A stretch of DNA of 64,000 nt. Source: Thereva unica. Lineage: Eukaryota > Arthropoda > Insecta > Diptera > Therevidae. Each line of letters opens with the position of its first letter. Position 1 is the stretch's first letter. Positions 10,436 to 21,569 of the stretch are shown in pieces. The position numbers were made by a program, and so were the translations under genes. The stretch lies in contig OX465283.1 of assembly GCA_949987705.1 (NCBI GenBank), forward strand, positions 93,421,813 through 93,485,812, in the 5' to 3' direction. Below the pieces are notes generated by a model, which saw only the letters and a program-made list of their open reading frames with translations, was not told the origin of the DNA and searched no databases.

Positions 10436-11272
10436 GGCTAAGAACATAGTGAAGCAGAGAGCGAAGCAGCGATGCAAGTGGAGAGCAAAGCGGCGAAATT
10501 AAATAAGTGAACTCCTGTTAATACGCACATAGTGGAGCATACTGAAGCGAGGTTACATCACTGTTATAAACGAGCAAAGCGACGAGTTCAAACAATTTTG
10601 ATTTCTATGCTATCATGGCTGTTAAAATAGTTGCTTAAAATGGATATAGAGGCATTTCTAAGTAAAGTTTTTGTTAAAAATCCATTATGGGATTCTAAAC
10701 ATCACAATAGTTTCATATTAGACAAATTATGCAATGCTGTGGCTTTTTAATGCACTTGTTATATTTTTACTGAAAAATATTTAAATAGCAAAAGACAAAC
10801 CCCTTAGGCTCATTTTACACGATGAAACACGAAACGAAACAAAGTTGCCTGCAATCGCTAATTCCCTTTTGGAGTTTTCTCAAAAACTTCATCGTTGTCT
10901 ACATGAGTAAACTTCTCATTTCTCTTTTTTACAAAGAAATCAGAGAAAAAACAACAACAAAACTGAAGCTGTCAAACTGTTTCCGCAAAGTTGCTTCCAA
11001 AAGTTTGTTGGGAAAATTTCACGTCCCCTCAAGCCCTCTCTCACCCCTAGCCTAAGCTTGCTGGAAACTTTATGTTTTGTGTTTCATCGTGTAAAATGGG
11101 CCTTACAGAATTTCAATTCATTTCATTCAAGCATTTAGGACAGTTCCACTTATCGTAAAATTCTTTGGTAATTTGGTTAAACATACTCTTTGCGGTAACT
11201 TCTATATGAACTGCTTTTATAAGCGCGACATCCATTTGCCGCTTTGCTCTCTGCTTCACTATGTTCTTAGCC
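10436..11272. mobile_element. PIF/Harbinger-type MITE (outer)
   Basis: Inverted ends GGCTAAGAACATAGTGAAGC... and the matching complement ending in TGTTCTTAGCC, over 30 bases, flanked by TTA at 10433-10435 and 11273-11275. Without the MITE and one TTA, the Jockey sequence on the two sides aligns with the sister copy near 29880. It contains a second MITE at 10807-11102. No transposase is present. Confidence 0.85.
10807..11102. mobile_element. PIF/Harbinger-type MITE (inner)
   Basis: Ends GGCTCATTTTACACGATG and CATCGTGTAAAATGGGCC, flanked by TTA at 10804-10806 and 11103-11105. It is 296 bases with short, non-coding frames. It sits inside the larger MITE, so it is the younger of the two. Confidence 0.85.
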
Positions 11273-11496
11273 TTAGAGTTCAAACGCAAGGTTCATCGAC
11301 ATCTACTCATGCACCCGCAAGACTCCTAAACTATCATATCTCATTTTTCATTCAGGTCAAGCTTACTTCTATACATTGCACCATGACTTGAACGACATGA
11401 CGGACTAGTAGTACAAAGGGTGACTCCTAAGCTTCATCTTATCACCGAAAAAAGCTATTCCATTATGTACTTCAGTGTGCGAATCAAGTCTAAGGG

Positions 11497-12148
11497 TCTG
11501 TGCCAAAATAGCAATTCAAATGTCAATTTGTATGGAAAACCCATTTCAATTGGTAAATTTGATTTTCGACGGTTTGCGTCTATATAAATGCTTAAATTAT
11601 TATAAACATTTCAGTTTTTACTTTTATCAAGTCAGCCTATAAATACATTTAAAAAAGTAAACAAGTAATAACAATAAATTATGGGAAAAAGGAAATGCAA
11701 AAAAGATTTTACTTAAAATAATAAATTTGTCGCTTAGCTAAACGGAGATGGCAAATGTTTAGAGAAAAATATTATGCAAACAAAATCTTGCTCTGAATTT
11801 TTTCCACCCAAATATGCTTGTCTGATATCTTAATATCAACTGGAAAACACGAAATAAAAGTAAAAAGATAAAAACAAAACATAACTGGAAACCAGTTATT
11901 AATTATTTATGGTTTTAAACACTCGCAAGCAGACATCATTTTAGTACAATACTTTTAGTTTTGCAGGAAGAAACTAAAAAAATATTGCAATTAGGGATAA
12001 CGCTCAATCATTCAATTACAAGAAAAATCTTAATCTGATCTAAAATAATAAAATATTAAAAATTTTCAACAAATGTTGGTTTTGTCGTCCATTTTCACTG
12101 AATTTTTTAACTGTCATTGAAATGTGTGAATTGGGATTTTGGCACACT
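11497..12148. mobile_element. Possible MITE with GTGCCAAAAT ends
   Basis: TGTGCCAAAATAGCAATTC near 11499 and GAATTGGGATTTTGGCACA ending near 12146 form imperfect inverted ends of about 35 bases. The AT-rich interior has no coding signal. No clear target duplication, so this is tentative. Confidence 0.45.
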
Positions 12149-12388
12149 TTAGAATATCGAAGGGCCTTGGGAAATGAGAAAAATTCGAAATGGTATTTTG
12201 GCAAACGGCCTAAAATGCATTGTTTGTAGATTACTCACTGCGTTGCGGTATCAAGCTACAGAACAAACCCTACTGAAACCTTTCTTACGAATTTAGAACC
12301 TCAGTTCATGGAATATCGCAAATAGTTCCTCAAACTTAAAATGCTATATGCACCGCCCTGAAAAATGATTAACTAAAGGTTAAATTAC

Positions 12389-12948
12389 TGTTGAGGTCCT
12401 TTGGGGATGACTTTGGGTTGAGGTCCGAATAAATCAACTTGTTTGTGGCTCAGACAAAACTCTTTATTTGAAACTCTTTATTTGACAAAATAAGTTTGAG
12501 CAAAAACAAGGATGACGAAAAAGGCGCCTGTCAAACATCAAATTTAATTAGTACATCTAAAATAAACAATGTTTGTTTGCAGGCTATTTTGTACATTTAA
12601 TTTTGTAAAGAAACAATGGTGAAAATATTTGACTTAACCTAAAAATTTTGTGCTGATAATAAGGAGGATTGTTAGCTAAGAAAGTAATATTTTGGCATAC
12701 CTTTTTCGATTAAATAATTCACTTGACGTCTGGCTTAAGAGCCAGAATGATTTTTAACTTGAAAATACAAATTGAATTTGTCGATGCTGGCCGATTAAAT
12801 TCGGAGCACAATTTAGCACGACTTTTCACTTTCTTTTCCTTTCTGATGACACGTCACTTTCATTTTCTCTTACTTGGCACCATAAATTAGTGCTGCCAAC
12901 CAAAATTTTACTTTTCTAGCAGACGACAAAAAATGATTAATCTTAACA
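12389..12948 (-). repeat. Copia 3' LTR (560 bp)
   Basis: On the plus strand it runs from TGTTGAGGTCC to TTAATCTTAACA, giving the TG...CA ends expected. It matches 21905-22632 except for the MITE in the latter and short indels around 12830 and 12860. Confidence 0.92.
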
Positions 12949-12960
12949 CTCCTCCTTAAT
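12949..12960 (-). promoter_or_regulatory. Copia polypurine tract
   Basis: On the minus strand ATTAAGGAGGAG immediately precedes the 3' LTR. This is where plus-strand DNA synthesis is primed in LTR elements. Confidence 0.75.
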
Positions 12961-12977
12961 TATTTTGCACCTAGTGT

Positions 12978-15094
12978 TTACAAAGTTACTTTAACATAAT
13001 GGTTTAGTAAAGATATCGGCGAGTTGACACTTCGAACATGTTTTAAATTTACAGTTTTGCCGACGTGTTCTTTTACAAATTTCCTAGAAATCTCTACATG
13101 CTTTTTGCCTTTGTTTGTCTTGCCGTCATGAGAATTTTGGAGCATGTGGATCGCCGATTTGTTGTCAACAAAGAGATCGACAGGCTGGTCGTCTTTGATG
13201 ATCTCGAGTTCAAGTGCGATCCTTTTCACCCAACAGACATCGTCGATGGATGAGACGGCGGCTCTGTATTCAGCTTCAGCGGTGGATGTTGCGACACAGT
13301 GTTGCTTTTGAGAGTACCACAGCAGTGGTCCACCTCTCATCAGTAGAACTCCACTTGTTGACTTGCCAGTCACCGTATCTCCTCCGTAGTCCGAGTCTGT
13401 GTAGGCTTCTAACTTTCTGTCTCCGTTAAATTTGATTCCGAATTTTGCAGTCCCCTTCAAGTACTGAAAGAGTCGTTTGACCATCTTCCAGTCACTTTGC
13501 ATCGGCTTACAGCAGTGGCGGCTCAGGTAGTTGACGGCATAGCTGATATCTGGTCTTGAAATAGTGGCCAGATATAGCAGACTTCCTATAGCTTCTCGAT
13601 AAGGGGTGTTGACAGGTACTGGGGCGTCGTTCACAAAGTTATCTGGGTCAGTCACCATCCCCTTGTTGATAGGCGTTGCCACTGAGTTACATTCTTCAAA
13701 GTTGAATCGGGTGAGAATCTTCTGAGTGTACTTGGGCTGGCTGACGAAGATTCCATCCGGTTCAATTTTGATCTCCATGCCGAGATAGGATATCTCCTTC
13801 TTCACTTCCTTGTCGTAGGTTATTTCAAACCTTTTGTTTATCTGCTCTAGTAGTCTGAAGATAGCTTCACGATTCCTCCCTATCACCAAACCATCATCAA
13901 CAAAGAGTGTCATCATCAGTGAACGATCTTTGTTGTAGTACACACATGGGTCATCGTCGGTGTTGGTGAGTCCAAGCTCCTCCAGATGTTCAGATATCTT
14001 CTCGTTCCACTTCTTTGGGGCCTGCTTGAGTCCATAAAGACTTTTCTTCAGTCGTAGCACCCTTCCTGTCCTGTCATCAAAGCCTTCAGGTTGGTTCATG
14101 TACAATTCATTGTCAAGATCTCCGTGGAGAAAGGCTGTCTTGACATCGAACGGTACCATGTCCAACTTCTCCGACGCGGCGTGGCTGAGCAGCAGTCTTA
14201 TTGACTCGTGTCTTGCAACAGGGCTAAATGTTTCACTGTAGTCGATCCCTTCCTTCTGCTCAAATCCACGAGCTACCAGTCTTGCTTTCTTCCTTCCATT
14301 TGTCTTCTCTCTCAGCACCCAGCGGCAGGTGAGAGGTTTCACGTCCTGCGGACGATCCACCAGCTCCCAGGTGTCCATATCGATGAGTGAGTTGTATTCG
14401 TCTTGCATAGCCGCTTTCCATTCAGGATCCTTCAATGCCTTCTGCACTGAAATGTCTTCCACCTCACCTATCATTGCACTGTCCTTGTCTCTTTCTGATT
14501 GATAGTACTTGTCGTAGTCTGCTACAAACCTTTGTGGTGGTCTTAGTATGTCTCTGTCTCGCAGAATTCTTCTTCTTGGCTCTTTTTGACGTGGTGGACT
14601 TTCTGACTGTCTCTCGTTGATCCTCTCTTCTTGGTCCTTCTGGTTTTCTTCTTTTTCTTCTTTAGCTTCTGTCTCTTCTTCTTCGGTTTCTGTCTCTTCT
14701 CCTTGCTCGTTTCTCACATTTGTCTCAAGTCCTGTGTTTCCGACTTGATCCTCCTTGAACACAACATTGTCTGAACTTTCGATCTTTCCAGTAGACATGA
14801 GCACTCGATAGCAGGGCGAATCCTGGTCGTAACCTACGAGGATTCCCTTTTCCGATTTTCTGTCCAATTTCTTTCGTCTCTGCTTTGGAATGAGCACGTA
14901 GCACTCAGTTCCAAAAGCTCTCAGCTTCCTTGGGTCGACTTGTCTTCCAAACCACAGTTCAGCTGGGCTCTTTCCCTCGACGGTACTCTTGCCTGTTTGA
15001 TTGATCGTAAATACGGAGTAGTTTACTGCTTCAGCCCACAGATTTTCATTCAGTTCATTTGCATGGATGGCCGACCTTGCTGCTTCGACTATAG
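12978..15094 (-). pseudogene. Copia pol, C-terminal half (integrase end, RT, RNase H)
   Basis: Starts at the Gypsy insertion point within integrase (EAARSAIHANELNENLWAEA) and continues through an acidic linker. RT follows with DVKTAFLHGDLDNELYMNQP and catalytic LFVDDGLVIG (about 13890-13915), then the RNase H region with LEAYTDSDYGGD, STAEAEYRAA and DNKSAIHML. These are Ty1/copia features. Residues upstream of 15094 in the same open frame come from the Gypsy LTR and are not Copia. Near 13035 the usual C-terminal QLADIFTKPL is in a different frame from the rest, so a small indel has scrambled the last residues. Confidence 0.93.
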
Positions 15095-15226
15095 TGTAGA
15101 ATATGGTAATTCCATATTCTGTCCCAATCGCAGCAACTGTATAAAATATCCTTTTTATTAATAAAGTTAGTTGCATAGCAGGCGTTGTAGAAAAACAATG
15201 TTTTTTAATTTTGATCGCACACAACA
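15095..15226 (+). repeat. Gypsy 5' LTR (132 bp)
   Basis: TGTAGAATATGG to CACACAACA. Very short for an LTR. It contains CTGTATAAAATAT as a TATA-like box near 15137 and AATAAAG as a candidate poly(A) signal near 15160. No difference from the 3' copy was seen. Confidence 0.95.
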
Positions 15227-15240
15227 TGGCGCAGTCGGTA
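15227..15240 (+). promoter_or_regulatory. Gypsy primer binding site
   Basis: TGGCGCAGTCGGTA directly follows the LTR. It starts with TGG, complementary to a tRNA CCA end, and resembles the site of Drosophila 17.6/297, for which I recall a serine tRNA primer. Confidence 0.8.
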
Positions 15241-15254
15241 ATTTTAAATAATAA

Positions 15255-18200
15255 ATGGGAAGAGATATAAATGTAACGAAGAAGATAAAAAATAATAATA
15301 ATAGATTCACTTCTTCAAAAAAGGAATTAGTGTCTACAACAAGATTAAGAACGAGAACGGTAGACCGTTTTAATTGTATGAGAACGGGTGAAATTGAAGA
15401 AATTGGAGCGAAGGATTGGAGTGAAAATATGGCGAGCACGTTAAAACCAGTAAAGGATTTGGATTTCAGCGGCAACAAAGCACGGAATTGGGAAATATTT
15501 ATAGAAGATTTTGAAGATTATTTAATTGCAAGCAAAAATGAAAAGAGCACCGATGCAATTAAAATTGCATTGCTAAAAAATCAATTAGGAGATGAAGGTC
15601 GGGAATTATTACGAACTCTGGATGTAACAGAAGAAAACAGAAAAAAATATTGTGAAGTAAAGAATGCTTTAGATAAATATTTTAAGCCGAGGAAGAACAT
15701 TATATATGAACGATTTATGTTCTATAGCAGATCTCAAAGAAATGAGGAGCCTTTTGATGATTTTTTCAAAGATGTCAAAAAGTATGCAGACACGTGCGAA
15801 TTTACAAACAAAGAAGAAATGATTAGAGATCGCATAATTTTAGGAATATATGACAAAAAATGGCAAAAGAAATTGTTGCAAAATGAAAATATTGAATTGC
15901 AAAAAATAATAGAGGAATGCAGAATTGCAGAAGCAAATAAGGAGAAAATAAGACAGGTGCAAGGTCAAAAATCATTAACTATTGATGCAGTTGGAAGTAA
16001 CATAAAATGGAGGAACGAAAAACCACAGCATATCAACGAAGGTTATAGCAAGGGCAGTTGTTCAAAGAATGTTTTTAATAGAGGTATGTGGAATGACAGA
16101 ATGATTCAAAATAAAAACGATTGCACAAATATAAAACGAAGTAATATAAATATCAATAAAAATCAATATGATAGAAATGAACCATCAAATAGATATGATA
16201 AAGTTAAATGTAAATTTTGCTTGACAATACACCAAAGGGGAAATTGTCCAGCATATAATGAACGTTGTGCAAGGTGTAAAAAATTGAATCATTTTGCCAT
16301 TGCCTGTAATTTTTTTCAGATTAGAGATATCACTACTAATGAAAGTAGTCATGAAAGTAAGGATGATTTTTCAATTAATGTAATATTTAGTAATTGTAGA
16401 TTTAATGAAGCAAACAATATAAAATCATGGTGTGAACTTGTAAAGATTGAAGACTGCTGGGTGAATTTTAAAATTGATTCTGGAGCTGAAGTTAGTATTC
16501 TGCCTAAAAATATGATAGAAGAAATTGGTGCAACTGAGTTAATTGAAATGTCTGTAAGTACTCTTATAAGTTATAGTGGACATAAAATAAATACTTTAGG
16601 AAAAATAACATTACGATGTACATTTCGAAATAAAATAGCACGCGGAACATTTATTATAGTAGAAAATCGCTTTAAAGCTATTTTAGGGCTGGATTTGTGT
16701 GTTGAACTGGGTATAATTAAACGGGAATGTATAATTTCAAATATTAGCGAAAAGGTACCCATATCTGGAAAGGATATTCATGCCATCATTACATTAGACA
16801 AGTTAATTTCATGCTATAAAGATATTTTTGAAGGTATAGGTAAATTTGATAAACAATATACCATTCAAGTGAAAGAGCACTCTGTACCCAAGGCCCATCC
16901 TCCGCGTAGAATACCACTGAAACTACAAGATCGCCTGAGGGAGAAGTTACACGAATTACAAAATCTTAATATTATTGAAAAGGTTGATGAATCTAGGGAA
17001 TGGGTTAATCACCTTGTTATTATTGAGAAAAAGGATAAGTCATTGCGACTTTGTTTAGATCCACGATATTTAAATACTTGTTTAAAGTCAGACTTCTATA
17101 TGATTCCGTCATTTGAAGAAATATCTGCAAAACTGAGCGGGCAAAGATTCTTCACAGTACTAGATTTGAAAGATGGCTTTTGGCACATTGAATTAGATAT
17201 AGCATCAAGGAAATATACTACATTCAGTACACCCTTAGGCTTATACCAATTTAATCGCTTACCTTTCGGTTTATCAACAGCACCCGAAGTTTTTCAAAAA
17301 TATAATTCTGAAGCGTTTTCTAATATACCGGGAGTTACTATTTATATTGATGATATATTAGTATGTGGAAAAACGGTAGAAGAACATGATCAAAATCTTC
17401 TTCTCGTATTACAACGTGCAAGAGAAATGAATATTAAATTCAATAAAAATAAAATTCAATTTCGAGTTAATCAGGTACACTATTTGGGCCATATATTATC
17501 AGAAAATGGTATTGAACCTGATCCCGAAAGGATCAAGGCTATAGAACAATTAAAAACACCAACATCGAAAAAAGAACTTCAAAAATTCTTAGGTGTTGTA
17601 AATTATATACGAAATTTTATTCCAAATATGGCTAATCTAACAGTTTCATTACGAGAACTCCTAAAGCAAAATGTAAAATTTCAATGGATGCCTCATCACA
17701 CAAAAGCAATTCAAAAAATTAAAGAAGGGATTTCCAATTATACAGTTTTAGTACCATTTGATGAAAAAGCGGAAGTAATTATTCAAACAGATGCTTCAAA
17801 AGATGGATTAGGTTGTTGCCTAATGCAACAAAATAGAGTAGTTGCTTATGCCTCAAGAGCATTGTCACCGAATGAACAAAGGTATGCTCAGATTGAGAAA
17901 GAGTTTCTTGCCATAGTATACAGTTGCAAAAAGTTTCACAGATATATTTATGGAAAAAACATCACTGTTCACTCAGATCATAAACCATTAGAAACAATTA
18001 TGAACAAAGACTGTTGTGACATTGGATCCTCACGTTTACAAAGGCTAAAGTTAAAATTACTACATTATAAAGTAGAAGTAAAGTATGTTCCAGGGAAATC
18101 CCTAGTAATAGCCGATTTTTTATCCCGAAATTCCTGTACAGATAATACAGAAGAACCAGATCTAACAGATTTAGTACATTCAGTCTCGGTGCAAGATAAC

Positions 18201-19370
18201 AGTTTAGAGGAAATTAAAGAGGAAACTAATAAAGATGAGTTACTGAAAAGGGTGAAATTTTATTGTCTTCACGGATGGCCAAATGATAAAACTAAAGTTC
18301 CTGTACAAATAACTTCTTATTTCAAAATTAGAAATGATATTTTTATTGATGATGATTTATTATTATATAATAACCGCATAATAATTCCATTCAACTTGCG
18401 CAAGATAATCTTATTTAAACTACACGAAGGTCACATGGGGCTTCTTAAAACTAAACGAAGAGCAAGTGAATTATTTTATTGGCCAGGCCTCAATCAAGAT
18501 ATAGAAAGGGTAATTGAAAAATGTTCATTATGTCAGGTTCAAAGATCATCAAATTCAAAAGAACCATTAATACCACACTTAGTAGGAAATTTTCCTTTTG
18601 AGAAAGTAGGATGTGACATAATGGAATATAAAAATAAAATTTTTTTAGTACTAGTTGACTATTACTCAAAATGGATAGAAGTAGCTAAAATAAAAAACAA
18701 ATCATCAGATGAAATTATAAAAGCATGGATGGATGTTTTTTCGAAATTTGGCATACCTCACATTATTATAGCAGATAACAATCCTTTCAATTCATTTAAA
18801 TGTAAAGAATTTGCTAAATCATGGAATATTCAAATAATTACAAGTAGTCCATATTATCCAAGATCAAATGGAATGGCAGAACGTTCTGTTCAAATAATAA
18901 AAAATATCCTCAAAAAATCGGAAAGGGAGGAAGATATATACATAATGTTGCTAGAATATCGTAACACACCAGTAAAAGATCTGAATTTATCACCTGCTCA
19001 ATTACTGTTTTCACGCAGATTAAGAACTAAGTTACCTATCAGAAATAACATGCTATACCCCCAGCTCAACTCACAAATCCCAGAACAGTTTGAAAAGAAG
19101 AAGATTAATATGAAAAGGTTTTATGATAAAAATGCTAAACATAGAAAGGAATTTAAAGAAAATGAAAGAGTATTTATGCGATATGAGAACAAGTGGATAC
19201 CAGGAATAATTATTACAAAACACTCAAGTCCTAGATCGTATATTGTAAAGGATCTTGATCATAATAACATAGTGCGGCGTAATTCCTATCATTTGAGAAG
19301 ATCTTCAGTCAATGTTGAAACTTCACCACAGCAGCCTTCATCTCAACTGCAAAATATAAACCTAAATTAA
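15255..19370 (+). CDS. Gypsy/Ty3 gag-pol polyprotein (1371 aa)
   Basis: One continuous frame carries Gag and Pol with no frameshift or stop between them. Order: Gag/capsid-like region (about 70-270), two zinc knuckles (CX2CX3HX4C and CX2CX4HX4C, about 319-351), aspartic protease with IDSGAEVSILP (about 408), RT with FTVLDLKDGFWHIELD and catalytic YIDDILVCG (about 697), RNase H with QTDASKDGLGC (about 843), integrase HHCC zinc region with HEGHMGLL and CSLCQ (about 1055-1095), and the catalytic core with GCDIM, ADNNPFNS and GMAERS. All expected catalytic residues are visible. The second integrase aspartate sits in ADNN rather than the usual SDNG. The start is the first ATG after the primer site. 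Confidence 0.96.
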   Translation: MGRDINVTKKIKNNNNRFTSSKKELVSTTRLRTRTVDRFNCMRTGEIEEIGAKDWSENMASTLKPVKDLDFSGNKARNWEIFIEDFEDYLIASKNEKSTDAIKIALLKNQLGDEGRELLRTLDVTEENRKKYCEVKNALDKYFKPRKNIIYERFMFYSRSQRNEEPFDDFFKDVKKYADTCEFTNKEEMIRDRIILGIYDKKWQKKLLQNENIELQKIIEECRIAEANKEKIRQVQGQKSLTIDAVGSNIKWRNEKPQHINEGYSKGSCSKNVFNRGMWNDRMIQNKNDCTNIKRSNININKNQYDRNEPSNRYDKVKCKFCLTIHQRGNCPAYNERCARCKKLNHFAIACNFFQIRDITTNESSHESKDDFSINVIFSNCRFNEANNIKSWCELVKIEDCWVNFKIDSGAEVSILPKNMIEEIGATELIEMSVSTLISYSGHKINTLGKITLRCTFRNKIARGTFIIVENRFKAILGLDLCVELGIIKRECIISNISEKVPISGKDIHAIITLDKLISCYKDIFEGIGKFDKQYTIQVKEHSVPKAHPPRRIPLKLQDRLREKLHELQNLNIIEKVDESREWVNHLVIIEKKDKSLRLCLDPRYLNTCLKSDFYMIPSFEEISAKLSGQRFFTVLDLKDGFWHIELDIASRKYTTFSTPLGLYQFNRLPFGLSTAPEVFQKYNSEAFSNIPGVTIYIDDILVCGKTVEEHDQNLLLVLQRAREMNIKFNKNKIQFRVNQVHYLGHILSENGIEPDPERIKAIEQLKTPTSKKELQKFLGVVNYIRNFIPNMANLTVSLRELLKQNVKFQWMPHHTKAIQKIKEGISNYTVLVPFDEKAEVIIQTDASKDGLGCCLMQQNRVVAYASRALSPNEQRYAQIEKEFLAIVYSCKKFHRYIYGKNITVHSDHKPLETIMNKDCCDIGSSRLQRLKLKLLHYKVEVKYVPGKSLVIADFLSRNSCTDNTEEPDLTDLVHSVSVQDNSLEEIKEETNKDELLKRVKFYCLHGWPNDKTKVPVQITSYFKIRNDIFIDDDLLLYNNRIIIPFNLRKIILFKLHEGHMGLLKTKRRASELFYWPGLNQDIERVIEKCSLCQVQRSSNSKEPLIPHLVGNFPFEKVGCDIMEYKNKIFLVLVDYYSKWIEVAKIKNKSSDEIIKAWMDVFSKFGIPHIIIADNNPFNSFKCKEFAKSWNIQIITSSPYYPRSNGMAERSVQIIKNILKKSEREEDIYIMLLEYRNTPVKDLNLSPAQLLFSRRLRTKLPIRNNMLYPQLNSQIPEQFEKKKINMKRFYDKNAKHRKEFKENERVFMRYENKWIPGIIITKHSSPRSYIVKDLDHNNIVRRNSYHLRRSSVNVETSPQQPSSQLQNINLN

Positions 19371-19563
19371 TTTTAATAGTTTTAATATTTCTACCTTATG
19401 ATTACTTTTATAATTACTCAAATTTAAATTTAAATTCAACTGAAACTTATTGAATTACTTAGTAATGAAATATAATTAAAACTGATGTTCTGATTTCTAG
19501 TTAGTTATAAAACGTAACATATTCTATATTATTGCAAATATGTATTCAGTATTTTAACTCTGT

Positions 19564-19575
19564 AAAAGAGGAAGG
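19564..19575 (+). promoter_or_regulatory. Gypsy polypurine tract
   Basis: AAAAGAGGAAGG directly abuts the 3' LTR. Confidence 0.85.
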
Positions 19576-19707
19576 TGTAGAATATGGTAATTCCATATTC
19601 TGTCCCAATCGCAGCAACTGTATAAAATATCCTTTTTATTAATAAAGTTAGTTGCATAGCAGGCGTTGTAGAAAAACAATGTTTTTTAATTTTGATCGCA
19701 CACAACA
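19576..19707 (+). repeat. Gypsy 3' LTR (132 bp)
   Basis: Base-by-base reading shows no difference from the 5' LTR. Confidence 0.95.
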
Positions 19708-21569
19708 ATAGTGCGCATCTCTCTCTCAATGCGTCCGTTCTGCTCAGGCGTTTCCACGTTCGTGACTGTGTGAAACACACCTAGCTTCTCAAGTAGCTGT
19801 CTTGAGTTTTGGTTCTTTATCTCAAGTCCGTTGTCCGATCTCAATTTCTTTACTTTTCGTCCAAGTTGATTCTCCACCAGCTTCAGGTACGTGTCCAGCT
19901 TCGTCACAGCTTCGTCCTTGGTCTTCAGGAAGTAGGCTGTCCTGTAGTGGGAATAATCATCCTTGAACAAAAGGAAATACTTTGCTCCTCCAGAAGATCG
20001 AACGTTTATTTCTTCTAAGTCGACGTGTACTAAGTCCAAAAGTTCACTTGCTACTTCAGAATTGCGTGGATGAGAAGTTCTAGTCTGCTTGCCGTACTCA
20101 CATCCTTCACACACGTAGTTTTTCCAATCATCAATATATTTAATGCCCTTTCGGTTCAAAACATCCTTGACGTATCGAATGTTTTGATGAGCGAAGCGCT
20201 CGTGCCAGGTTCGTAGCGATCTCGCTGTCAGACAAGTGTTTTCATTCTCCCTTCTTCGCAGCTTCATCTCGTACAATTTTCCTCTTCTTTCAGCCATCAC
20301 GGTCGTTTCTCGTTCATCTGCAGTCAGGAATCTGGATTGACTCCTATCAGCCTCTTGAATGTAGCCCTTGTCTAATGTCTGCCCTACTGAAAATAGATTG
20401 AAATTCAGTTTTGGAACGTATAGTACATTTTTCAGTATCACAGGTTGCCATTTTTCTCCATCAAAAGCTTCAAGTTTGATGTCACCAGCTGCAGCGCCAT
20501 CTAGTTCAGTTGAGTCTCCAATCGAAATCTTCATTGGCTGATCAAATTCGACTAGATTCTCAATCCAATCCTTGTGAAAGGTCATATGCTGGCTTGCACC
20601 GCAGTCCTGGTACCAAATGTCCTCCTGGTCCTTCCCTCTGTGCACCGCTGCCATCTCTGTTGTCGAGAGTCCAATTGTCATCAGCACTTTCTCTTTGTTT
20701 GGTCTATTGTTATTGTTTTTCTGGTCGTCTCGGGCTGTGCACTCCTTGGCGAAGTGCCCTTTCTTGCCACAGCTGTTGCATGAGTAGTTTGCCTTGCAAT
20801 ACGCCAGGTACTTGGCGCACGGTTTGTTTTGACATTTTCTCTTGACGTGGCCTGGCTGTCCACACTTGTAGCAATTTAATTTCGACTTGTCTGGCTTGTT
20901 TCTTTGGTGCTGGTTTGGTTTTCCACGTTGCATGGCGGCGAGGGCATTTTGTGACGTTGAATCGGCGTGGTCGTCTCGAGGTGTCGTCCTTTCTTCTTCC
21001 ATTCTCAGTCTTGTAATCAGCTTCTCCAGAGTTCTGTCGACTCCACTCACATTGTCCCAGGCTGTGCAGAAGTGAGCTAATCTCGGTGGTAGAATGCTGA
21101 GTATCTTGGTCATGATCCACTTTTCTCTGACAGGATCATTCTCTGCTGACAACTCCTCGGCGACCTGACATATCTCCATGACATTCTCAATGACAGACTT
21201 ACCCTCATCAAATTCAAAACTGAAAAATTTTCGCTGCAAAAGTTCAACACTAACATCGGTTTTCGTACCATAAAGACAGATTAATTTATCTAACATTTGT
21301 TTCGACGTAGTACAATGTAAAATTTTCTTCGCAATGATGCTATCTACATTTAACCCTATCAGTGCTTGTGCTTCAATATCTTTCTTTAACCAAGCGCTAA
21401 CAGTGTCTGTATCACTTGCACCAGCGGGTCTGGCCTCTGCACCACTTGTAATTCTGTACAAATCTTTTGCTTTCAAAGTTAAATTTAGTTTGAAACTCCA
21501 TGATTCAAAATTTGTCTGACCTTGTGCATTTGTTGTCAAAGTTTCTAAATGAGATTTAATTGAATCCAT
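19708..21569 (-). pseudogene. Copia gag-protease-integrase, N-terminal half
   Basis: Starts at ATG 21569, about 340 bases after the 5' LTR. Gag (UBN2-like, about 1-210) contains WLKKDIEAQALIGLNV and LLQRKFFSFEFDEG. Two CCHC knuckles follow: CYKCGQPGHVKRKC and CNSCGKKGHFAKEC. The protease motif is WYQDCGASQHM, where most relatives have DSG or DTG. GAG-pre-integrase (WHERFAHQN, CEGCEYGKQ) and the integrase core (VHVDLEEI, LRSDNGLEI, TPEQNGRIERE) come next. It is cut by the Gypsy insertion just after the third catalytic residue (E). The frame is otherwise open. Confidence 0.93.

Larger units (their letters stand above)
10271..11440 (+). pseudogene. Jockey-type LINE 3' end, split by nested MITEs
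   Basis: RNTRLANSAH followed in another frame by a NRTTRLWNCLPQSVF-like stretch is the usual C-terminus of Jockey-type RT proteins. It stops at 10435 at the MITE, and resumes at 11273 with AGAGTTCAAACGCAAGG and the 3' UTR motif GACATGACGGACTAG near 11400. The same 3' end recurs around 29741-31675 and, reversed, at 43786-43866. Frames are broken; it is a dead copy. Confidence 0.65.
15095..19707 (+). mobile_element. Complete Gypsy/Ty3 retrotransposon
   Basis: Two 132-base LTRs that look identical by eye, a primer site, one open gag-pol frame and a polypurine tract are all present. The 4-base duplication ATAG lies at 15091-15094 and 19708-19711. It lies inside the Copia integrase, in opposite orientation. 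Identical LTRs and an unbroken frame point to a recent insertion. No env-like frame is visible between 19370 and the 3' LTR. Confidence 0.96.

Noticed and set aside
13214..14620. Several plus-strand frames of 60-70 codons across Copia pol
   Set aside because: Antisense shadows of the Copia reading frame.
19371..19563. Possible env gene of the Gypsy element
   Set aside because: Fewer than 200 bases lie between the pol stop and the polypurine tract, and no frame is open.
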